This document shows positions 42,151 to 54,100 of a DNA stretch of 64,000 nt, in pieces. The DNA is taken from the NCBI RefSeq assembly GCF_028583425.1, contig NC_072793.1, positions 59,959,028 to 60,023,027 of the forward strand. The letters run 5' to 3'. The notes beneath the pieces were generated by a model that was given only the letters and a program-made list of their open reading frames with translations, searched no databases and was not told the origin of the DNA. Within the stretch, counting starts at the first letter, position 1. Each line of letters opens with the position of its first letter. Made by a program: the position numbers and the translations under genes. This DNA comes from Eublepharis macularius (Eukaryota > Chordata > Lepidosauria > Squamata > Eublepharidae).

Positions 42151-45100
42151 ATTTGAGCAAAACATAATTACAATAAGGTAAGTCTTCAAGTTATATATAT
42201 TTCTTCCTTTGGTTATCTGTAAAGGTAATGCTTTTGGTATTTGATTTTTTAAAAGTACTAACCCTAACTGCACTTAACACTTTCCTCTGAAACCTTGTCC
42301 TCTAAAAATCACCTACTGTTCACAGAACTCACTATTGTCTTTTAAGAGAATATAGTCATAGAGCTTTTGTTGTGATGGGTTGCTGAGAGTGTTACTTGCT
42401 TCTTCTTTGCTTTTTTAAACCCTAGAGACATTGGTCACATGTTTTAAAGTGATCAATTGTTGGGTGCTAGTTGCATACTGTGTAAGTCATGTGTGGCTGT
42501 TTGTAAGGCTGAGCTAAAATGCACCCCCACCCCAGATTTTGCTGCTGGTGAGCAAGGGTTTGCTTCTCTTTTCTAGTGATTTTTTTAAAAAGGTGGCCTA
42601 AAGTATTGAAATGCTTGTCATGTTTACTGGTGGCAAAAATCATATGGTTTCTGGTACTTTTTTGTCTATTTAAACAGAATACTAGAGTGAGTATGAGAAG
42701 CATTATAATTTCCCTGCTTTGGCTTTTCCCACTTTAGATGTCATCATGTAGCCACTGGGCCTTTGACTAGGGGCCAGCATTTTGTCCCCCTTCTGGCTGC
42801 CATGCCCTCCTTTTGCAGCAGCCCTGGATTTACATCATTGCAGCGCTCGTGGTTTATGGTGACTTTGCAGTAGCCTGATTTGCCTAGTGGCACCTGGACT
42901 TTCTCTTGCTATTTGGGTCAAGTTGTTATAAAGTGTACCTTTTAACTGTATATTTGAAGCCACCCTGAGCCCGCTTGCAGGAAGGGCAGAGTATAAACTG
43001 AAAATAAATATCCAAATCTCATTTCGTATGTGGTCATGTCATAAAGCTTCCTTCTCTCGTTCTGGTGTAGTTATTCAAAGACTAGAAGTAAAAAGTGCCA
43101 CTCATAAATAGTGGCAGGCATAATTGCTGCTAACCAAAAGGACAAAATAAGTGGATAGTGATGGGGTGTTAATGAAATCTTTGTTCCTGTGAAAGTTGCT
43201 TTTACAAACCAAAAAAAGCTTAGCTAATAGGTTTGTGCTAGTTTTTAAAGTTTTTGTTAGTGTTGGGGGAAAAACAATAGTTGGATTGTTGCATATAAAG
43301 TTAAGACTGTGTCTTGCTTGTGATATCAACCCCAGAAAATGATTTATTGTTCCTGTTTTGTTGATTTCCAGGACTCTTACAGGTAGCAAAAGTACCTAGC
43401 AAGTTGACTATATTACTTAGTGCTGTTGCTTATTTTGCTGTTACCTTTAGGGATTCGGTTAAAACCAAGGTAATGTATGCAGTCTTTAGATGTTTCACAG
43501 TTTATTTTAAATAGCAGTTAACTGTTTCAGCATTGACAATGCAATCCTAAACAGAGTTGTCCCAGTCTAAGCCCAGTGAAATCAGTGGGCTTAGACTGGA
43601 GTAACTCTTTTTAGGATTGCACTGTGAGTCCTTAAAATACCACAAAAGAAAAATCATTGGGTCAATTAAAAAAAGTTGAGATATACATCTGCTAAATGTT
43701 TTGTGATGAATGAACTAACAAAATGAGAAAATTAGGTTGAAAATATGTGATTAACATCTACTTCTTTGCAGGTGGTATGGTCAAGAGAAAGATTACAACG
43801 TTCTAGTCATGGATCTTCTTGGACCCAGTCTTGAAGATCTCTTCAACTTCTGTTCTCGCAGATTCACAATGAAAACAGTACTTATGTTAGCAGACCAGGT
43901 GTGTATATTTGTGACACCAGGGAAATTATAGTACCTGGAAGTGCTGTTTGCATCAATTTTCCAAGTATGTTAGACTGTATAACTTTATATTTCATGTACT
44001 CTAGTGAATATTTGACACACACAGAAACAAAAGGAAGTGATACTGTCAGTGTATAGGACAAAAGTATCAAATACAGAAAATAATTTACGGAAATTATTCA
44101 ACACAGCCATTCAAGCAACTGTATTAGATTTTTTTCTTCATATTTAACCTTTGTAGTCTTGCATTCAATATGTTAATGAGAAGAGACTAGGCAGGTGCAA
44201 TAATGCAGCTACATACGTATTCCCTAGTCTAAAATGCCAGCTTGCTATTGTAGCCATATTTCCAACTAGTTGATCAGGAATTAAGACCAGGTTAAATTAG
44301 GCAGATTAAAGGTAAGGGTTTTTTTTGCAAGATCATATAAACATGAAGGTGACTCTTCTTCTGCCCGCCTTTGTTTCCACCCACCCACCCACCCACACAC
44401 ACACCCCAGATGATGGGAGGCTAGTCTTGAAGGTAAAAGCATCTATTACCTCTTTCCCCTTTCACTGCTAGCCAGCTGATAGGAGTGGTCTGGGCTTGGA
44501 GCAAAAAGCATGCTCAACACGCTTATCTTTTCAAGCCACCTCCAGTCAGGCTGTGTTTTTGCATTTTTCTGCAAACCTGGGGCCCCCTGGTTTGGAGAAG
44601 CATATTTTCTTTCTGTGACCTTATGTAGATTTTTGATCTGCACATTAGAGACATGTTCTGATGTACAGATGAATTACCATTAACTGTTTCTGCATAATTT
44701 TTACACTGTTTAATCTGGAATACCAGTCACCCAAGCCATTTAATGTGCAAACTTTCACTGGTAGAATGGGCACTTTAGCTGTAGCATTTGTTGTTGGTTA
44801 GCTTCTTGAAGATCAGAAGCAATTCTGTGTATCTTGCAGAGAAATAGTCCTAAAGCAACTGTGTGAATTTAGAATATTAACAATTCCTATATAAAACATT
44901 TGCCTGTTGAAGACCCTTTCGTGTAAATTTAAATGATGTCCAAATTGTTTTTCTACTTTCCTACTGAGTCAATAACATGAATGGCAGTCACTGTACATAA
45001 TAAAGCCCTTTAAGCAAATTCAGCCTACTTATGAAGAAACTCAATACTATTGATCTCTGGGGAGTGAGCTGGACAGGTTTCTTGACAATAGCCAGCATTC

Positions 45101-48100
45101 AAAGGAAGCTCATTCATTAGCATTATTGGCTGCTTTGGGATTATTTTCAAATAACTAGATACAAAACTGTTACTCAGTTTTTTGTCATAGGTTATTGCCA
45201 GCGGTGCTTAAATATGTCTAAATTATTGGTACTCAAATCTTCTAAGTTTTGACCATTTTCTTCTGTTTGCAGATGATAAGTAGAATTGAATATGTGCATA
45301 CAAAGAATTTTATACACAGAGACATTAAACCAGATAACTTCCTAATGGGTATCGGGCGTCACTGTAATAAGGTTAGTCTAATACTTTTTTGCATGAAAGA
45401 ATAAAAATATAATGCCTCTGAGAATGGCAGTTCATGGAAATGCTGTGCAGCTTGAGTTAATTGCTTGTTAATGCTAAACAAGATTATTTGCCAAGTGTTG
45501 GGAATATCCATCATCCTGCTAAATGCAGAAGTGAGCCAAACTCCCAGCTTTTGTCCATTTTAATTACGGAATTTAAGGATACAAATCATTGTTATATAAC
45601 CAACTTCTAATTGAGTACCCAAGTTTACTCTGTTCAGTGATATTGTTGACTGTTCCAAGTCAGTGAATAGCAGTACCACCACTTACCATAGCTGTGATTT
45701 CCTCTTATGAATTGCATTTATGCCAGCATGGTTGAACCCCAATTACTAGCTTTCAAAGTCTTGAAATTGGCTTTCACCCATCTGTCATGAGACCACTGGC
45801 TCCTAATAGTAACTTACATGCCTGTTGATATAACTGCTTCCTACACTTCCACAGCCTTATGGAAGTTCAGGGTGCAGTTGAAGATGTAGATTAACAGTTA
45901 CAGACCTAAACAATTAACATTTTTACTGGATTTTAACTGTGGGCAGAATGGGCTGATTCATTAATTTAGGTGGAGATGCATGTTTCCTTTTGAAACCATT
46001 GGAAATATTTTTTTCTTAGCTTGTGGGAGTAAAATTTGCTAAACTCTACATGGAGCTCGGGCAGACAGGCAGCATTGGCAATGCAGTAAGCATGCTGTAA
46101 AACAGAAATTCATAAGTGCAGGACAAATGTATGTGATTATACTTTTATTGGGAGCAAGATTCCCACATGGGTTCTTCCTAGGCCATCTGAATGTTTACTC
46201 TTTAGATACTGCTAGCTATAAAATGTTTACCTACGTTTGCCTGTATGAATGCCAACTTGGGGCTATTACTTTAGAACAAAAAACTATTGAATTCTGATTA
46301 AAGGAGTTCAGCACATTAGTTTAGAAGAAACTTTGCACAGGGAGGAGGAAAACTTGCAACTATGAAATTAAAAGGTGAAGCATTTTTCTACGATCTTATT
46401 TCTGTTAATCTTCATTTATCTCTAAATTTCATTCTCTAATATTCTGTTTCCATAATACAAATAAATTCTTAAATTTTCTGGCAAGAACTAGAAGTGTAAC
46501 TAGGAAACTTAAACCAGTTTTGTTTTCCTGTTTCTCTTCTCTTGGGGAGGGGGCTTTCTCCACACTTTTGAAAGTCGCAGTGAGTGGGTATTACGGCACC
46601 TTGTTTTTTTTAAGTGGCCTGGAAAATGCTATTGTGCCTTATTAGGTGGAAAATATAAACTGTGGACTCTGTTTCACTCCCAGGGAACTATTTAGGTCCA
46701 GTGCCAAATATAGAGGGCACCTGCTTTCAACTTAACTTTTGAAATAATACTGGACATAGGAGTATAAATCCCTTGGTTTAATCTAAGCAGAATTTAAACA
46801 AATTTTGCTTCAGGTCTATGTAAAAAGCAGCTCTTCTTCAGAAAAGTTTGCTTTTAGATATAGTTGGCAATTTTCTTCTTATTACTTCCCATTTTATATT
46901 TTATATTTCCCATACATTGTTTTAAGTCATTGCAGTTATACAAAGTTAGGATGTATGGTAATCTTGTTCCAGTAACTCTTTATTATCAACTAATTTATCA
47001 TGTAGTGATATTAAATTGGAATGCTGAATTTTTCAAATAGACTCTTAATTTCTTGTTTAAGAGTGACTTTACTCCTTAGTATAAGATGATCTTTGAGCTC
47101 TGCTAGATTAAGCCCTGCATGCTTATGAAAGTGAACTTAAGGTGACTAAATGCCTTCTACCTCTTCCTTACTGAAGATTAACTTCCTACATATCTTTTGG
47201 GGGAAGGGCAGTTTGTGGAGCCAGAGGATATTTTCATACATGAAGTCCAAATTTATTTTTTGTTAAAGCCAAATGTTGCCATTGCTATCCCTGTTAAAGG
47301 CAGTGTCATTTTGAAGTGGCTCATGCTCACAATTACTTTGCCACATCTTCCAAATTTTTTTCCTATTATATTATCACTTCTGGAAACTGTAGTGCTTGGT
47401 GGAAGAAGGATGGCATTTGGCTACCCTATTCTTTCTCTAACGCCTCGGTGTTGCCTGTCTGCGCCAGCCATTGTTGCAATGTAAGCAATACTGTTTGATG
47501 CACTGCCACCCTCTATTGTTTGTTCAGTGTTTAGAATCTCCAGTGGGGAAGAGGAAAAGAAGCATGACTGTTAGTACTTCTCAGGACCCATCTTTCTCAG
47601 GATTAAACCAGGTCTGAAACTGTCTCCTATTCCAACCTCAATCCCAAACTCATATGCTTTTTTGTTTTGTTTTGAGAAACATGTAGACTTGCAAAAAGCA
47701 CCTTATGTTGGCATTATTCAGACATACTTGGCAAACATGTGACATTACTAAGACTGTTTTTCTTGCGGCGCTTGTTTAAACTGTAAGGTTCTTTTTCTGT
47801 CCATATACATGTGAACTACGTTAGATTAACTGTCCAAATGTTTTATGTGGTGTTCTAGAGGAATATCCCATATTCTGAAATGTAATAAAAAGGTAGAAGC
47901 AGAATATGCTGTGCAGGATGTGCCTGCTAAGTGTGCATGCTCTGCATTTGGATGTAGGAGATCTTGGTATGATCATTCACCCTGTTCCTTCACAGTACAA
48001 TGGTTGGGGGGAAAATGCATTTCAGGTAGGGACTCGGCAGTCGTGATCCACTGTACTTTCTTGTGTGTTAGTGGATTTGATGTTTAATCTGAATGTTCAG

Positions 48101-51100
48101 TAGACACAAATTAAGAATGCCTTTTGTATCTGTTTCCATGGGTGCAATCAAAATGAACTTTTGAGCACAGATCAGAGAAAACTAAACTACAAGGTAGTTG
48201 TAGAGAATTTTCTCCTCTGAAGTTTTACTGTACACCAAACGTCCATTATATATGTTAAGCAGCATTTTCATTTATCAAACCATGAACCTTTTTCTGTTTC
48301 TCTAGAGACCCTCAACTTTGAAAAACTTTTTTTTTGGACTAACATTAGCAGGCTAAGAAATACCTGTATCCATTGTGTGAATCATCATTGTAAAGTGCTG
48401 TGCCATCTGAAAAGGAAGCCATAACTTCTGACCTTTTCATAAACCTGTCTGCTTAAAAAGGAAGGAGGAATTAGGCCTCAAAAATACACTGGTGTTCATA
48501 AATACCAATATAATTTTTGCAGTTGTGCCAGAATTTCTAATAGTACAGAGAGGTAAGGATCCTGTGGTGGTCAGCACACATTTTAGATATATAATTTGAC
48601 AGATATGCATGGAAGATGAGTAGAGCTGCAGTTCATACAAGTACCCTTGCAGCATAAGGGTAACCTTCCGCTAAGAGAAACCTTACTCTCCTGCCTGATA
48701 ACGTGCTTCATCAGTAAAGAAAGAGATGTAACGTCTCTCTGATTCCAGACTTGCAGTACAACAGAGGGATGAGGTGTGGTAAAACAAAAACCCTTTATGT
48801 AACCATTTCCCTATCACTGGGCCATAAATTCTTATTGAATAGTAGGAATAGGTAGTTTGTTCAGAGTTCCACCAACTTCCAAATTACTGTTTTTATACAT
48901 TAAAATGCCGTATTAATGAAAATTAACAGAAGACTGTTAACATACTTGGTCATCTGCACAATTATCACACAATTTCAAATGCTTTGGTATACCATATATT
49001 ATTGCACAAGTTTAATTAAGGTACAGGATTTTCTTGGGAGCAGAATTTAGTGGTTCAACATCTCAAGAAACTTGTGTAGAAAAGAAATCTTACTTTACAT
49101 GCACCTAGAAGGTAGTATAGGGGAACAGCCCTTAACTGCCTTAGGTAGAAGATAATCTTGGTTCATCTCAAGAGCTCTTGTTTCCTATTACATTTATTAC
49201 TAATATACTTGCCTAGTAGAAGACCTTGGTAGTAAAACGTTTGATTGTAGAACCTCCCATGATGATAATTTCAGAAGGGTACCAAAGGAATCCCCATCCA
49301 TTACCAGTGTGAACTAGCTTAATATTAGTGAATGGTCTGTGTATTTTTCTTGATTAGATCTGAATTTTCATGATTACTTTTTATCCTGTTCTTTCTGTAT
49401 TTCTTGATCTCTCAACCATGTTTGTGTTTTTTATGCCACCTACTTAAAATGGTGGCATAGTGATGATCTACTCATTGCATCTAAAGATACAGGCTGCAGT
49501 CAGTGAAAGTTTATGCTGGGATATAATTTTGTTAGTCTTGAAGGTGCCCCAAGACGACTATTTATTTTTCCTTATGGAAATTATAGACTAGTTTCTCAAA
49601 GACATTGTACTATAAATATATTATGAAACATACAGGCGTTAATAAGACAAGCTAATATCATATTTGCATTTATGCTCATAGGTAGAGTGAATATTTGAAG
49701 TTTATGCTAAAACATGGCATTGCATTAAATGGAGATTACAGCCTGTAACTTTTCCTAATTTGGATCAGCTCTTCAGTGCTTTTGTGTATTCTTCCAGTCA
49801 CCCAAATGTAATAATTTAGTAACTCTCAACTTCAACTACCTATGACTTATGTAAATTGCTTAATTATCTTTAATTATGCCCTCCTTATTTTTGTCTATTC
49901 CTCAGCTTCTCTGTGGAAACCATAGAAGCCAGTAAATTTGACAATAAAATATATTTTTCAATGATAGAGCCTGAAAGTGGCAACTACTCAAATGTTTTTT
50001 AAAGCATACATATTATAACTTAGTTCCTATGTTCTAATTAACAGTAATGTTCTCTAGTATATTTTCAGAGAAGCAGTTTTTACTTCAGTGATCTGTTTTC
50101 TAGGTAGTGTAGAGTAGAGATGGGCACGAGCTGGAAAAAACCGAACCTTGCGGTTTGTGGTTCATCACATTTCACGAACCACGAAACACAAACTTTCACT
50201 TACCTGCCCCGGTTCATGAACTGGGTTGTTTGGTTCGTGAATCGTCACTTCCGGGCCAGCAGAAGGCCTGCAGGAAGTCCATCCCCTGTTGCCTAGGAAA
50301 CTGATTGATCGGTGCTAGGCTGTCTGAAGTGATGAACCAAATGAACCAGCCTAAAGTTCATGGCAGTTTGTCAGAAATGGGCTCTGATAAACCGCTGGTT
50401 CGCGAACCATGAACCAGCCTGGTTCGTCACGAACTTTGGTTTGTATTTCGGTTCGTGCCCATCTCTAGTGTAGAGTCATAATAGTGTACAAGTGTAGTCA
50501 GAATAATTGGCAGATTTCTGAAGTTAAACATAGCTGTATGTTAAACTGGCTCATTTATCAGTCTTTTCTGATGTTCTAAATTGTACCAGCTGAACTCCAT
50601 GAAAGATCATATGAGTTGAACTTAGGGAATTTCATTTTAGCATAATGGAAATTTGGACATGATTAGCAGTCATTGTTGAACTGTGCTTTGCAGATCTTTT
50701 CATAACTGTAGCTCAGTTGCACCAATGTAGCGTACTGAAAAAAATGAATGGATAGAATTACTGCTTACATAAGTAAATGGCAGAAAAGCAAACTTTATCC
50801 TGTTCAATTTTTTTCTCACTAGTTAGCATAATATGAAAGTGTTGGATATAAATATTAAATAGCCTGAAGGCTAAATCTTAGTCTTTGAATAGCAGTGTTT
50901 AAAACTTTCCTTTATCCAACTGGGGAAGTTTCAGGATTATTTGAGTACTGTCTCTGTGAATTATGACAATTCTTCCTTTCGTTTAAAATCAGATTATGCT
51001 TTGTTAGATTTGAAACTCTAATGAATATAAACTTCAGAGACATGGGTGTGATTTCCGAACTGATTGTCTGCAGACTTTAATCTATTTCATTTTTTTCCCT

Positions 51101-54100
51101 TTAAGTTATTCCTTATTGACTTTGGTTTGGCCAAAAAATACCGAGACAACAGGACAAGGCAACACATACCATATAGAGAAGACAAAAATCTCACTGGTAC
51201 AGCTAGATATGCCAGCATCAATGCACATCTTGGCATTGAACAGAGGTGAGTGTCCAAGGCAATTTTTTTAGTGCTACTGAAAGGTTTAAACATTTGGAAT
51301 CTTCTTAAAAACGTTTTCCTCTTATCTTATGCATAGTATATAACATTGTGATTAAAACTATTCACATCTGAACAAGTGTATCCTTGTATATGCCCACAGT
51401 ATATACAGGAATGATTGCCTAATGTAAATTCTTCTACCATCTTTATACTAAGTTCTTAAAAATAATTTCGAGCTGAAATCTTAAAGAATTACTCATTCAA
51501 ATGTGAATTTTCTAGTTTTTCCTCGGGCCTCCATTTCTGTAATTCAAAGTCATCTTGAGTGCAGTATTGTACTACTGACTTTCTTATGTCTGCTGTAACT
51601 GTGTGCCAACATATGTTTTGAACGGGAAGAACTTCCCCCTCTGGTTCTTTAAATTCATTGGCTGCTGTAGCATTCTTGAGTTTGGAAAACAGTAATTCTC
51701 TGAAGCGAATCTCTATGAAGCATCAAAAATACTAAGCTTTGCTTACAGCCTACATCTTCTCATGTAGATACGAGTCTAGTCTTAAAGTAGAATGGTTGCT
51801 CATTCTTGGATTCAAACAGCTAGTTAAATTTGTATCCAGCACCTGCTAGTTGAACTACTGTAAATTTAGTAAGACTTGGGCTCCGACCAGCAGGCTGTCT
51901 AATCCAGCATCCTGTTTCCCATAGCGGCCAGTTAGATGGCTCAGAATACCCACAAGCAGAAAAAGAGGTAAAAACTTCCATCCCATGGTTTTCATCAAGT
52001 TGTTGAGCCTTTTATGAATGTGTCCAATTCCCCTTTAAAGCCATCCCAGCTAAAGATTATTGGTGCATGTTGTGCCAAAGAATTCCACTCTGTTATCTTC
52101 AGCAAAAGCTTTGTTCAGCACTTATGGGAAATGAGGGTTGCCGGTTAATCATATGTGCTGAATGCTCAGCTTATTGCTCTGCCTGTTCTTCAGAGGAATC
52201 CACAGCGACCACATCTCACAGGACAGCCCCCACGCCTGATGGGACTCTTTCCCCCATGCAGTTGCAGAGCTATCCTGTGCAGTAGGCAGACAAGTGTTCC
52301 AGCTACTCAGAAGCCCTCCAGCAAAACTAATTGCTGACAGCTTCAGGCAGTCTGAGGAAGGAGGCACCTTAGGATGACATCAGCAGACAGCACTAGCTGT
52401 CAGAAGTCCTAGCCAGCTGGAGAGACAGAAGTGGGGTGTATGCTTGAAGATACAGGAGTATGCTGGCTGAGTGGGAGAACCTCACCCCTTAGGGCAAGTG
52501 CCAGATGATAAAGCTTTTACTGTTTAGGTGTCCAGGTAAACCTGTTTTGTTCTGAAAAGCTAAGTTAAATAGTAGTGAGTGTAATTTCACATTTTTCTTC
52601 TGCAAGTTTGTCCGAAACAGCTTGTAGGCTTGCTGTGTATTGAGATACTGAAATTTAACTGGCAGTTCCAGCGTTTAAACCTTGTTAAGTCAGGACTCAA
52701 CAAATCCCAGGCTACAAGGTCATCATGGTGCCTAGAAATTTCATGATAGCGCCTAATATTTTCAGCAGTGTAATGAGTCTCAGCATTTCTTAGTAGAGTA
52801 CAAATAGTTGGATCCAATCAGTATTTTCCCTGGTGAAAAAGGGAGGAACCAGAAAGGCTATGTTTGGGATCATGGGAACTGCATGGAGAAAAGTCATGTG
52901 GATTGAGTGCTGTAATAAGCTTAGGAGTTTTCCAAGACTGAATGAGAAAGCCAGGTGGATCTAACCCAAACCTTACTTTTCATCTTGCGTTAAAGTGTTT
53001 TGTTGTATGACAGCAAAACAAATGTGCATGAATTTCTTGTCATTGATTGTTTATATCTAAATTAATTGCACATCATTCAGTAGTGTTGGATGAATTTGTC
53101 TTAACCAGTTACTTTCTTTATTGGGTCCATTATTGAATTAATATAATCATGAGAAATTGGGGAGATGTTAGGCTAGAGGTTTGTTTTTTGTTGTGATAAC
53201 ATTATGAGAAACTGTGAAGAGGTTAGAATTAGATCTTCTAGTAGCTATAGTTACAAATACAAAACTGTGAATGCTGAAAACTGAGCCAGGTTTTTAAATT
53301 TTGAGGCTGGCTTCTAGAGCCAAAGAACGTTTGTCAAGATCTGTGTTAAGTTTTCAATCAAATATGAGTAGTGTTTTAAGTATAAAATTGCCTTTTCCTT
53401 CACAGTCGTCGTGATGATATGGAGTCACTAGGATATGTATTGATGTACTTTAACAGAACCAGCCTGCCATGGCAAGGATTAAAGGTATGCCAGAATCTTT
53501 TTTTCAGAGTTGTGTAAGATTTTTTTGAGTTCTGGAAGATCTGGCTAAAGAGGAAGCTAGTCTTTTTTTAAAAAAAAGTTTTATTAAGAAGAGGAAACTA
53601 GTCTTAAGACTCTGATGCCGCCATGGCACCTAGTTGATCTCCTATGGCTGTTCAACCACAGAGAAATAAATGTCACAAACCCTTGCTATGGCTCAGATGG
53701 CATAGAGAGTGCAATCCTGGTGACATCCAGCAAGCAAGGAGCAGTGTGCCAGTGACAGCCCCATGACCTTCTACTGAGGCAGCTTTCACCTGCACATGGG
53801 ACATAGTACAGGGGATCTTGCTGTCCAAAATGATGGCCATGTGGAACAGTTCACAGGTTGTCCAACACTCTTTGGTTGCCTACATGGTTAATTGGTATCC
53901 TAATCTGCATTGGTGCTTGGGGGTGGGGCACTTGTTTGCCCCCCTTGCATTGTTGTCTGTTGGTTATGCCAGGGTTTTCACTGTTATAACATTATGCTGA
54001 TTTGTTTTTAAACAATATTTATATCCCCCCTTTCTGCCCTCATAGGGGGCAAAGGTGGCTAACAAATTAAAACACACATAATAAAATCACATTTTAAAAC

